DNA of 64,000 bases from Monilinia fructicola (Eukaryota > Ascomycota > Leotiomycetes > Helotiales > Sclerotiniaceae). How positions within the stretch are numbered: position 1 is the stretch's first letter; each line of letters begins with the position of its first letter. The translations under genes were made by a program, and so were the position numbers. The notes under the pieces were generated by a model, which saw nothing but the letters and a program-made list of their open reading frames with translations, did no database searches and was not told the DNA's origin. The DNA lies in assembly GCA_008692225.1 (NCBI GenBank), contig VICG01000014.1, forward strand, positions 930,001-994,000, written 5' to 3'. Below are positions 49,040 to 60,885 of the stretch, in pieces.

Positions 49040-52000
49040 GATGTGATGTATGGTATTTACCAGTGGCTGGGTATCTATCCACTGGCATTATGTAACCTTA
49101 TGGCGGAATACATTCAAGGACATTGGGAGCTGTAGATACGGGTAGCTTTGAATGCGAAAATTACCGGACGAGGGAAGAGGCCGCCATTAGATGTGATGAG
49201 AACGATGAGAGCGATACCTTCAATTCCGTAAGCCATGTTCTCTTCTGCTTTTTATGATTGTGTCGTAATCCGATAATATACCGTGTTTGAACTGCAAAAC
49301 CTGGGTGCTGTGAGAGGAGCGTTGGTATACAGTCGGAAGTTTAATGTAGATTAGGTCTTGAATCCTTATTTCCACGTTTTTGATGATGGTGCTAATGCGA
49401 CAATGATGCATGGGATTATATTAAGAAATTATCCATGAATCAGCTCATAAATGTTGCATTGGAACCTTGGGGGATCGGTTCAAGATGTTGGACCGCATGA
49501 TGATGTAGATGTAAACGTAGACGTAGATGTTGTTGTAGATGGAAATACTGTACCTGTGACGATTCTAAATCATGCAGGTCTCTGTCCGTTCCCTCGGGAT
49601 TCGGTATACGGGGGATATCTGTTTCGGACTCGGTATAATTACCTGGGTGCTCGATAGCCATGCAAAAAATAGAAGGCGAAGATCTAGGGTCCCTCTCACG
49701 GCTCTCCAGTCCTCTCGTTGCAACACCACAGCAAACTCGTCTCACATGGCGAGATATCCGCGAGATAGCGAAGAGCGAGAATCTGCACATTCTCACATTC
49801 TATCCCCTAGGTGCGTAGGGGCAGTATTCCCGGAAGACGCCCTCAGGTTACAACCTTGGCTTTCAGAACAATCTATCGTCCATTCAACCGTTCGTGTTTA
49901 TATCATCAGTGCAAGTTTCTTTACCTGGGTGGTAAGCAGTATCTAGATACGACAATATGATATGCTGTGACAATAGCATGAAGACTATCTATAACCTCAA
50001 ACGAAGCTCCTCTAATGATCCAAACGATTTTAAGATTCAGGGTCCTCGCCTCACTCCGTCTGAAGTTTTTAAATAGGTATATATCGATATCAGAAATGAT
50101 CAATAATCTTCTTATACTCCGTATATACTTAAGTATATAGAAAAGAAAAGAGACGCAACAACAAACCAATTCCCACAAAGGAAGAGAATCGGAAAACCAG
50201 GGGTCCGGCCACGCCCTGCAAGTTGAACTCACAAGCGAGTGGCAGAAAAGAGACGAATGCAATCACAGCTTTTGATATGAATTAGATGCTGATGCTCAGA
50301 TGACGATGATGCTGATGATGATGCGCTAACGAGCGAGAAATCCCACGGTTCCTATTATTACAGCAGAGGATGCGACTCTAATTTCTTGGGATGCGATGGG
50401 ATGGGGTGACGACACGCGGGTTTGGGCATGGGGATGAGATTGGGCGATGGTAGGGAAGCACTTGGAGGACGGAGGAGGAGTACAGACACGCTGGGACGCA
50501 GCCGTGGCGGGAATCCTCCAGTACAGACGTTATTTTAATGTTTGGGGCCAAGCATTGGTGTCGGGGGCTGGGGAGTAGTGCTAATCTACTACCGTGTAGT
50601 CCTGTGCTGTAATCAATATGTGCTAAACTCAAATATAAGCTTATCATCATCGGGTCAGGATGTTAGGGTCTGGGGTCTTAGGGTCTTAGGGTCTTAGGGC
50701 TAGGTAGCTGGTAAGATTGTTAGTTCTACGGTATGTGATTCTTGCAAGAAAGAATGTGAATATGCGTATTGAGTATTGAATATTGAGCATGGGGTTTGGG
50801 GTCGGTGTTTGTATACAGAGTATGTATCGTATCGAGGAGCAGATTAAGCTTAAAATATTGTAGTTGGCAATGGGTACAGATGTGGAATGTACTGTGGAAT
50901 CTATTATGCAATCTGTTGAGGAATCTATCGTGGAATCTCCATACTACGTATTGTTACTGTGATGATGAAAAGATTATTATATTAACCTTATATGATGCGA
51001 CATCCATGGATGGCTAAACTCCTGGAGACTAAACTACTTTCTAGAAGACAATAATCAACAACATCCCGACTCTCTACTCCGTAGAACTACTGCATTCCCC
51101 AATTCCGAATATTAGCCAAACGTGGACCCATCTTCAATTCGCTTGGGTGAACTTCTCTTTTATGCCACGCCATGCCATGCCATGCCTCCCATCCCATCAC
51201 GCAAACCTCGTCTTGCGTCCCAAAAACCTCATGTATGAAAAAGCGTAAGTCCGAGGAACGGGTCTTGGCGTCAGCCTGCATGAGGACTTCAGCACGAGGT
51301 ACACGAAAACAGCAATAGATCAAAAGAAATCCATCGATATAAATATAAAGATATTCCAGGATTGGTTCTCCGGAGTAAGCTAAGGCATGCAAACGCAAAG
51401 CCAGAGCGAGCTAGCGATCTTTACCGACGATGAAATTCGTGTTGTCAGCAAACGCACGTCAGGGGTCTGACTGACTGCTCGCCAGAATCTGAGTATGTAA
51501 GCACACTCAAATTTTGGTGAGAGGGCTTAGGTAATGAGGGATGGGAGATGCATATGGGAGATGATTGGTGCGCGAGGGCTGGGTGAGCCCCCACAAGGCC
51601 ATGCCGTCTGTTGTTCCTTGTTGTCCATGCTTAATGTGGTACGGACTAGCAGTGTACGAGCTAGCAGTGCACCCCTACGGTTTCCCCTGCCATACCACAT
51701 GGAATGGATGGAGGATTTTGCTGTGTCTAACTGGTGGGAGACCTGGGGTTCGTGGCAGGAGATGGGAAAAATCTGTATACGGAGGTACCCATGCAAAATA
51801 CAGACCATCCCATGTCTCTCACAGATCGTTACCGCTTCCTTTGTTATTTTCAAAGTTTGTGATTGGTTACGTCACGTACCTCAAGCGGTCTTGTCTATGA
51901 TTAATAGCGGTATGTGAGCTTGAAGCCTTGATTTGGAACGAGATGGATGCCCATGTTTGTTTGGAGTTTGTGTTGGTCCCCACTGGGATGGGTGTGGACT

Positions 52001-52205
52001 ATCTTTTCCCGATGCGCAATCTCGTCGAGGGGATGTAAGATTTAAAGATACTGCGGCCCCCCGATGATTAGGCATGTTGAGTACCTTTTGGTTAGCATAG
52101 CCTCGAAGACTCAAGTCAGACTCAATTCATTGATTCCATAAGATCTGGTCCTGCTCTCGTCGACAATACATTGCTACCCTTTCCAATAAGGACATATACT
52201 CCGAC
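49040..52205. other. 3.2-kb gene-poor region
   Basis: No supportable gene. Contains a TTAGGGTC telomere-like array (50662-50700). 52100-52205 is the leader of the bZIP gene. Confidence 0.5.
50662..50700 (+). repeat. Short interstitial telomere-like repeat
   Basis: GTTAGGGTCTGGGGTC then TTAGGGTCTTAGGGTC and TTAGGGC: four TTAGGG hexamers spaced by TC or longer. The fungal telomere unit is TTAGGG, but the TC spacers mean it is not a canonical array. Confidence 0.6.
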
Positions 52206-52988
52206 ATGGCAGCGAGCCACTTTAACCTTCACGACGCTTCTAACGATTCTTATATGATACCCGGAGATATGAATTTATACGACACCTCGAGCGAGTCATC
52301 AGCAAGCTCGCCACTCAACAGCAATGTATGTTCTAGCCACCCTCAGAACGTTTCAGAATCTCATCATTTCACAGACTTTCGATCAGGTATTTGGAGGAAA
52401 TGATCAGGTATACGGAGGAAACACATTTATGACATATCCATCATTTCCCATGCAATATCAACCAAACGGTGTACCGATGGGGTTGATCCCGGTGGAATTG
52501 GATATCGAAGGCATTTACGAAGAGCATGATCGAAGAAGGAGAAAGGGTGGGAATGAGAAAGCAGTTGCTTCACACGTGCATTCGGTACGTGGCCTGCACC
52601 TCATCTACCAAGTGAATAGGATACTGATTTCAAGCAGCGTCGTCGAGCCCAAAATCGAGCTTCGCAACGAGCTTTCAGAGATAGGAAAGAGAAACACATG
52701 CGGGAGCTGGAGCAACGTCTCGAAGAGCTTGAGGGTCGTCATAGTGATCTGGCGCGATCATATGAGACCTTGCAGGTGGAGTATTCTGGGGTCAAACAAG
52801 AGTTGGATCGCCTACGCAAAGAGAAAACCAATCCCGAGCATTCCGCGTCGGGCTCACCGTCGGATTTTGAGCAACCTAATATTAAGGTTTGGGCCGAGTC
52901 AAAGGTGGAAAGTCTGGATCCACTACTCTTCGACGTTTCCGCGTTTTGTTTCGACCATGAGGAGAGTGGACAGCAGTCGAAAGAATAG
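52206..52988 (+). CDS. bZIP transcription factor (Yap/Pap1-like basic region)
   Basis: Nuclear DNA-binding regulator. Exons 52206-52325, 52375-52584, 52638-52988 (681 nt, 226 aa), with 49- and 53-nt introns. It starts MAASHFNLHDASNDSYMIPG. The middle exon has FDQVFGGNDQVYGGN and ends HDRRRRKGGNEKAVASHVHS. Exon 3 opens with the basic region RRRAQNRASQRAFRDRKEKH, with the N-x-x-S-Q-R-A-F-R signature of Yap/Pap1 factors, followed by a leucine zipper (MRELEQRLEELEGRHSDLA). The C-terminus DVSAFCFDHEESGQQSKE has a single Cys. There is no Cys-rich redox domain as in true Yap1, so it is a shorter bZIP of unknown target. Confidence 0.9.
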
Positions 52989-54777
52989 TTCGTTCTCCGT
53001 GATTCGGCTGTGATTTCCGGCGTTGGTGGCTACCTAGGATCATGGGCGTTGGACTCCAAGACGCGGATAAGACTCGGCTCTTGGTGGAATGGGGGGCATG
53101 CTCTGCCATTAGGAGTTTATGTAGCTATCCGCTCCATTATGCGCTCCACTTTGTATGTACGGGATATACCCAATGATAGCAATCTCTGGCGTTTATTTCG
53201 ACGCCTGATCCTCAAAACCGTGAGCCTTGATCCCAGTGAAATGCTTTTTTCTGTTGCAGACACATGGACGTTCAGTATGTCATATTATAGGGAATAGAGT
53301 TCGGGGTGGAGGAGCGGCAGCACTACTAAAGCATGCATCTTTGTCGTGACGCAAGGATCGTAGAACTGACTGCAGACGTGACGCTGTTGATGGTATTATC
53401 ATACGAGGTTGGTTTTCTGGAAGATGCAGTAAGAAAGCCACGATTTACAAGAGATCAATCAGATCGGACATCGTTCCCATGCTTTATGTCGAGGAAGTAT
53501 GGTGTTTTGAGAGAAGGTATGCGATTCAAATTGGAAGATTCTGCTATGATTTTTCATGTGATCTATACATATGGCCTGACATCTACTTCCCTACGTGCGT
53601 GCTATGGAGAGCGGCGACTAACTTATAAGTAAGTCAAGGCATGCTTCTCGCATATTGCATGTTGCATATATTGTCTCGAAGACAAGGGGCGAATGGCATA
53701 AGGAGACGATGTGTTGATACCACCTACATCCGGACACTGTACAATCTTCCGAATCGGAGGATTTGGACCGTGACGTTACGCGGTCGAGATGTTACTGCAT
53801 ACATATGCTGAATGCCATATCTCCGTCCGTGATGGGAGAATTTTGTGACAGGTGATCAATCCCGCTAAATCAATTTGTGAAAAGCTGATTGGAGATATCG
53901 ATATAATATCTTCCCAAATTCGGGGACCTGGGATTACAAAGGGACAAGAGGGTGTCTCGTAGCCAAGCTAATAAAGATTGGATGTAATAACGAGAAGTCG
54001 TGGCGCAATGGATCATTTATCGATAAGAAGGGATTGGGATTGGATTGGTCGAAAGAGGACCTTTCTGCAACTCGGGGTAGGAAACACTTCAAGATGTTGG
54101 TATACTATATCCCGAGTTGCTGGTACGGAGTCCAATATCGTGTATGAAAGAAACACATTCTACAGTAGCTGCACAGAGTATGGGTGGTGTTTTTATACTT
54201 TCATCTCCTTCCAGATTCCTAGCAAGCGGATCCCAAAGAATGGGTCGTATCAATGTATCAATGCTTGATATCTTGCGTTCTCCGAATAATGTCCTTTCTT
54301 AAAGCCGATGAAGTGGAATTGAGGTTAAGCGAGAATGATGGTGTTTTATCATCGGATTAGATTTGTACCGCCAAGGCTTGTCAGTCATTTGTTACTAGCT
54401 TGTTAAGTTGTTATATAATTGGTATACAAGTACAGTGTCTCTAGACGAAGGATGAAATATGAAACGTTATGTACACAGATGTTACAAAGATATCTTGGTC
54501 TAGACTGTTGGGGGCTTAGAAATTTACTCAAGTACCGGGCTCTGTACAGGTAACCTGGCAGAGTAGAGGAAAATTAGACTTTTATACAGTAGACTTTGTT
54601 GATGGTTACGTAGTGCCCACTGCCCAGGAGGGAGATACTTTACCCTGGTGACGGGCCGTCATTCGGGAGCCAGACTGTAGGGAAAAAGGCTGATTGATAG
54701 ATATAAAGTATGATATAGTATAGGTAGGTGATAATAAGAAATGATTGGACTGGGTGAATATCATCATTTGTACCTGG

Positions 54778-54895
54778 ATGGATAAATAGATGGATAAATG
54801 GATAAATGGATGAATGGGATGGATTAGATGTATAATAGATGGGATAGACGGATTAGATGGATTAGATGGATTAGATGAATTAGATGAATGGATGA
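54778..54895. repeat. GGATAAAT / GGATTAGAT minisatellite
   Basis: Imperfect tandem units of 8-9 bases. Confidence 0.75.
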
Positions 54896-55194
54896 ATACA
54901 GTAGTTACTTATTAGTAGTTGATTCACAGGTTGAATGGTTCTCATGTACTGCTATTAATTTGACTTTACTTTACTTGACTTGCCTTGACTTGTCTTGACT
55001 TGTCTTGAATTGTCTTGACTCGAATTGGTTTCACTCTGTAACCTTTCTTAATTTCTAAAACATATTATATGTAATGATAATAATAATAAGTACATCTTGG
55101 AATCTTTTCCCTACTTAATACCATGACCTAGTATCTACGACATATCTAATTGTTTACTACTCTACTATTTACTAACTTAACTTGGAACTTTATA

Positions 55195-55407
55195 ATAATA
55201 AAAGTCCCCCGGGCCTTCTTCATTAAGACTAAAATATCGAAAAGAAACTTATATAAGCAAGCAGCATTTATATATAGGTAAGGCTAGGTATATCAAATAG
55301 GGAACTATATATATATTAAGATAACATATAAAATATAGAACCTAGAATTATATATATATAGAAAAACTTAGTATATTAGATATTAAAGAGGAATAATAGA
55401 TAGATAG

Positions 55408-55438
<31 letters not shown>

Positions 55439-55530
55439 CATATAGATATATAGATATATATGTATACAAATATCAAGTTAGTATATTAAATAGTAATCAT
55501 ATATATCCATATATATATTATCTCCTCTTA
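55195..55530. repeat. AT-rich block with TATA microsatellites
   Basis: Composition close to pure AT with several TATATATA runs; similar to the 10-kb island but shorter. Possibly RIP-affected. Confidence 0.5.
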
Positions 55531-55915
55531 TAGTAATAAATGCTATATCCCTCCTCTACCTCTTTTTCTAGCTCCAGGTTGCTGACTAACCAACCCAAAT
55601 CCAATCAATCCCCGATGACAATGAAATAAATCATCGTCTCCACAAATAAGTGGATCCCTTCACCGAGCTCTTCATGATTCTGTCGTCACAAATCCAACCC
55701 CCACCAAAAATCGAAAACCAGCCAATACCGACACGCAAAAAGCTATTTGGGTCCGCCCCTCCTTTCCACTCTGATCTTCTTTTCATCTCTCTCTCATCTC
55801 TCTCAACTCTTCTTCTCAACCACTTCTCTTCTCTTCTCTACTCAAAGAATCTCAATACCCCAATATACCCTCCCAGAGACTTGGTTTAATAAAAAAGTAA
55901 ATAAAAAAAGCAATC

Positions 55916-58532
55916 ATGGGTTTCACAGACGTTGATAGACTTGCTATCAATACTATCCGTATTCTTGCTGTAAGTTCTACCTTTCTAACTTCTTCTATTT
56001 CCCTTCCTTTTGCTGTGGGAACATACCCCGCTATCCAGCACTTTTGAAGCTTCATTCAAAACAACAACTTGGCATCATCAACTTTTCCAAAAACAAATAC
56101 TAACTTCTTGATTTTTTCAAAGGCCGATGCTACCTTCAAATCTAACTCCGGTCATCCCGGAGCCCCTATGTGAGTTCTGCAGAGTTGGAGCAACAAGATC
56201 TCGTTTGCTGATGAAGTTTTTAGGGGAATGGCACCAGTTGCCCACGTTCTTTTCAACAAGATCTTGAACTTCAACCCAAAGAACTCAAGCTGGATTAACC
56301 GTGATAGATTTGTTCTTTCGTAAGTCAAAATCATCTCCTGATTCAATTGAATCATTTGCGCATCGTTGGCCTCTACAATTTATACATTTTTACCACTGTA
56401 CATTTGGAGAGGCAAAATTTTATCCGATTGGTCATAACTATCATGATGCATGGGAAGATTAGGAGTGGCATGACTTTATCCCAACACTTGAATCATCTCC
56501 AAGGAACTCTTGAAGTGGTGTTTGGGGTGCAAAAGCTGATTGTCCAAAAATTATAGTAACGGACACGCATGCATGCTCCAATATGCCCTTCTCCATCTGT
56601 ATGGCTACAAGTTATCTATGGATGATATCAAAGCTTTCAGAGTTAGTGGTCTTACCCTCTAAAATCCTGACCTTCTACTAATTTATCCTTAATTCAGTCG
56701 ATAGACAGTCACACTCCTGGTCACCCAGAATCCGCCGATACCGATGGTGTTGAGGTCACCACTGGTCCTCTTGGTCAAGGTATTGCCAACGCTGTTGGTC
56801 TTGCCATCGCACAATACCACGCAGCGGGTGAATTCAACAAGCCTGAATTTGAGCTTTTCAACAACTACACATACTGTTTCCTTGGTGATGGATGTTTGAT
56901 GGAGGGTGTTGCCAGTGAAGCCGCTTCAACCGCTGGTCACTTGCAATTAGGAAACCTGATTGCTATTTACGATGATAACCACATTTCCATTGATGGTGAC
57001 ACCAACGTTGCCTTCACGGAGGACGTTGTAAAGAGATTTGAAGCATATGGATGGCACGTCGAGACTGTTACCGATGGTGACAACGATTTGGAATCCATCG
57101 AGGCTGCTATCAAGAAGTGCCAAGCCGTTAAGGATAAGCCTTCCTTGATTAAGCTGCGAACTATCATTGGTTTCGGATCCAAGCAACAAGGAACCCACGG
57201 TGTTCACGGATCCCCTCTCAAGGCCGATGATATTAAGCAACTTAAGGAGAAATTTGGTTTCGATCCCGAACAATCTTTCGTTGTCCCACAAGAAGTTTAT
57301 GATATCTGCCACCAGCGCGCATCCCACGGTGCCGCATTGGAGCAAGAGTGGAACCAATTGCTTGAGAAGTACAGCCAACAGTACTCTGCCGAGGCTGCCG
57401 ATCTCAAGCGCCGCTTGACCGGTGATCTTCCAGAAGGCTGGGAGAAGAACCTCCCAACATACTCCCCATCCGATGCCGCAGTCGCTTCAAGAAAATTGTC
57501 CGAGATCGTTCTCCAAAAGATTCACGAGGCTGTCCCAGAACTTGTTGGTGGTTCCGCAGATTTGACTGGCTCCAACTTGACCAGATGGAAGGAGGCAGTT
57601 GATTTCCAAGCTCCTGCTACCGGTCTCGGTGACTGGTCCGGACGATACATCAGATATGGTGTACGTGAGCACGCAATGGGTGCCATCATGAACGGTTTGG
57701 CTGCATACGGAACCGTTATCCCATACGGAGGAACTTTCCTTAACTTCGTTTCATACGCTGCTGGTGCAATCCGTCTCTCTGCTTTGTCCCAACAACGTGT
57801 TATCTGGGTTGCCACTCACGACTCCATTGGTCTTGGTGAGGATGGACCAACCCATCAACCTATCGAGACTTTGGCCCATTTCCGTGCTCTCCCCAACTGC
57901 ATGGTCTGGCGCCCAGCTGATGGAAACGAGACTAGTGCAGCTTACTACGTTGCATTGACCTCCAAGCACACTCCTTCCATCATTGCCCTTTCTCGTCAAA
58001 ACCTTCCTCAACTCGAGAACTCCACAATCGGCCACGCCATCAAGGGTGGTTACGTTGTGCACAATGCTGAGAAGGCAGATATCACCCTGGTTTCCACTGG
58101 TTCCGAGGTCGGTATCTGTGTTGATGCTGTCAAGTACCTCAAGGAGAACCACAACCTCACAGCTCGTGTTGTCTCCATTCCTTGTTTCGAGGTCTTCGAT
58201 GCTCAATCTGATGAGTACAGACTCAGCGTTTTGCCAGACGGTATCCCATCTTTGTCTGTCGAAGTCATGTCAACCATGGGCTGGGAACGTTACACCCACG
58301 AGCAATTCGGTCTCAACAGATTTGGTGCCTCCGGCGCCTACAAGGATGTTTACAAGGTATGTTCTCAATTTTAATCAGGTCTAGACTATATGAAAAGTGC
58401 TAACCCCCATTCTAGAAGTTCGAATTCACACCAGAAGGCATCTCCAAGCGTGCTGTTGCCACTGTTGACTTCTGGAAGAGCGTTCCCAACATCCGCTCAC
58501 CTATCAACAGAGCTTTCAAGCAACTTATCTAA
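55916..58532 (+). CDS. TKL1: Transketolase
   Basis: Thiamine-diphosphate enzyme of the cytosolic non-oxidative pentose phosphate pathway that moves two-carbon ketol units. Six exons: 55916-55969, 56123-56169, 56224-56319, 56557-56641, 56698-58356, 58416-58532, giving 685 aa, the normal length. It starts [18 protein letters not shown]. Motifs: [58 protein letters not shown], the ThDP-binding [44 protein letters not shown], the catalytic [35 protein letters not shown] and the C-terminal [19 protein letters not shown]. Intron 3 (237 nt) is unusually long here. The CT-rich leader and codon bias (GTC/ACC-type codons) fit high expression. No defects. Confidence 0.97.
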
Positions 58533-58925
58533 ATATCGGAAGAGGATTTCGCGGTTTGTTTCGGGGCATCATATGAATAATGCAGGTCCAGGGTGTAGTT
58601 CGCCAAATAGACTATGAAAATAAGCAAATGATTTATGAACGAACCATTAACATTTTTACATATCTGTGTTGCATTGGGCTGTCAAAAGGCACTTGTGGTC
58701 CAAGCTCATTCTCCCCTCACAGGAACCCATGAAAATGCCCCTCTTCTCGCATCTATAGATGATATTTAATTACCCCTCCATTTTCGATCTTCTAGGAATA
58801 TTGTCCGCCGCCCAAATGCTTTTGTTTTCATAGATACGCGGTAGGAAAGCAGCCTCCCCCTCGCTAGTGTATGTTCACTGATCTTTACATTCACCCAAAT
58901 GTGTTATTCTATGTCTCCAAATACC
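58533..58925. other. Convergent 3' regions
   Basis: About 390 bases, no gene. Confidence 0.5.
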
Positions 58926-59703
58926 TCAACCATCTCTAACCGTACCCTCATCTTCCCCTTCTCTCTTTCCTTCGGCATTTTTGATCAACTCTCTTTGGAA
59001 GCCATGTGCAGCAGCAATCTCAATCCTCTGGGCAGCCCTCCTCGCCTCCCCTATTTGCTCCGCTGATCTTGCCACAACTGTTCCTACTAATAATGGTACC
59101 TGAGCTCCCTCATCCCTCACATCATGATGTTTCCAGCTTTGAATGGCTTCCCTCGGTCGTACCACTCAATGGACGCAATTCCTCTCGAGCGGCCGATAGA
59201 ATTTCCAACCCCGCGGATACTCGATGCCCCGTTTGTATTTTCCAGACCATTGATCTGCTGCTGCGTGCTTGTAGGTGTATGTGTCGAGTAGCGCGGATGT
59301 CGGGCGGATCTCTGGGCGCTGGCGGATGGTGATGATGATGGGGAGACGAAGGAATGTAGGAGTATAGGACCGGATGACTTTGTCTCGATGATGATGCGTT
59401 GGGGCGGGCCGAGGTTGAGATGCAGTGAAGCGTTGTAGGCGGAGAGGGCGGTCGTGGTTAGGGTTGTGAGGGAGGGGGTTTGGAGGGCCTTGGCAGTAGG
59501 GGGTTGGTTGGAGGTGGAGGTGGAGGTGGAGGCCTGGAGGAGGTGGAGAAGAGGGGTGTGAGTGAGGTGTCGGTTAGGTGGAGGGAGAGATTGGGATTTG
59601 TGTTGAAGTTGGGGTTGGAGTTGGTGTTGCGGTTGTGGTTGTGGTTGTGGTTGTGGTTGTGGTTGTGGTTGCGAGGCGGATTGAAAAGGGTTGAAGACGT
59701 CAT
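58926..59703 (-). CDS. Unrecognised conserved-looking gene with frame disruptions
   Basis: Coding-like blocks lie in several minus-strand frames. The first has a QP-repeat encoded by a GGTTGT hexanucleotide (59630-59672), then HTPLLHLLQAS, PPTAKALQTPSLTTLTTTAL and SAYNASLHLNLGPPQRIIIE followed by SSGPILLHSFVSP. A second frame reads QTGHRVSAGLEILSAAREEL and RPLSGTTEGSHSKLETS. A third reads DVRDEGAQVPLLVGTVVARS and EQIGEARRAAQRIEIAAAHG to the TGA at 58926-58928. At least two indels (about 59330-59360 and 59128-59136) are needed to join them, and no ATG in the first frame is near; the ATG at 59703 is in another frame. The order beta-strand/helix is loosely Roadblock/LC7-like, but I do not assign it. 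Confidence 0.5.
59630..59672. repeat. GGTTGT hexanucleotide repeat, probably coding
   Basis: About seven copies; on the minus strand they read as a Gln-Pro dipeptide repeat in the frame that continues into downstream coding sequence. Confidence 0.85.
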
Positions 59704-60885
59704 TGTTGGATGTGGATGGGTGGATGTGGATGTGTGGATGGATGGATGGATGGATGGTGGTTTGACGAAAGGTAAGATTACTGAGATAGATACCTAGGTA
59801 GATAGATAAATAGATAGACGATTGATTGCATGCAAGATTACCTAGCTAGTATGTATTCGTCATACAATTAATCAATTCATCAATATAACATGATATGATA
59901 TGATATTGATAAAAAGGAAAAAAAGCAATCAATACGCCGTGTACTTTATGAACCTCAAAAAATGCGAATACAATGGATATGGATATCCTAAATATTTGTA
60001 AAGGATAGAATAGAAATCGAGATGGGAATAGGAGAATGGAAGGGAAGATGCTAAGACTAGATCCGATGAAATTAAAGTGCTAAGAACCTTGGAATGGAAT
60101 GACTAACGAGTAACTACTGAGTAGAAAGAACTAATGGGGTTGGGGTTATTGATGATCGATTCCAGGTTATCTTTATGAGCCCTGGAGGTGTAGACTTGTA
60201 TTTAATGAATAAATGGAAAGGAAAGGGAAGGGAAGGAGATGGAAAGGAAATGGAATAAATACCCAGTAGGTAGGTAGGTAGCGTTAGATATACTAATAAT
60301 TAATAATTAATAATTAATAATTAATAATAAATAATAAATAATAAATAATAAATAATAAATAATAATAATAAATAATAATATAATAAATAATAAATAATAA
60401 ATAATAAATAATAAATAATAATAATAATAATAAATAATAAATAATAAATAATAAATAATAAATAAATAAAAATAATAAATAATAAATAATAAATAATAAA
60501 TAATAAATGATAAATGATAAATGATAAATAATAAATAATAAATAATAAATACCTTAGCAGATCCAAGTACGGTACGGTCGTCTATATCCAGCTCATGTTC
60601 CCTTGTCGGTAAAGCGGGAGCTAAGGTACCTGTGGACTTCCTTGGCTTAGCCTATGTGGCATGTGAATGATCGGAGGGACAAGCTGGTCTGAACGCCTGC
60701 ATTCTATGTATGTTGTTAACTTTAGAATTGCATTACGAGAATTTGCAAGTACTATATTTGTGCAAAGGGAAGCTTTTGTGAGGATAGGGAGATTTCGATA
60801 TCTATGATCTTGGTCTGAAGAGAAACGATACTTGACAAGGGACTTGATTATCTGTTAATCGATTACTCCATATTAAATATTCAAC
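59704..60885. other. Divergent spacer with long AAT microsatellite
   Basis: GATG repeat (about 59725-59757), GATA tracts, and the large AAT array at 60292-60549. Leader of the golgin-like gene at the right end. No gene. Confidence 0.55.
60292..60549. repeat. Long ATAAATAAT / AAT microsatellite
   Basis: About 258 bases almost wholly of AAT and AATAAAT units with rare GAT substitutions. The apparent minus-strand frame at 60321-60566 is a repeat artefact. Confidence 0.95.

Larger units (their letters stand above)
52989..55915. other. 2.9-kb intergenic region
   Basis: Ordinary spacer to about 54,700, then GGATAAAT/ATTAGATG repeats (54778-54895), CTTGACTTGTCTTGACTTG-type repeats (about 54965-55020) and an AT-rich block (55195-55530). 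From 55571 a CT-rich leader precedes transketolase. No gene supported. Confidence 0.5.

Noticed and set aside
60321..60566. Hydrophobic Leu/Ile/Tyr protein on the minus strand
   Set aside because: Pure translation of the AAT microsatellite.
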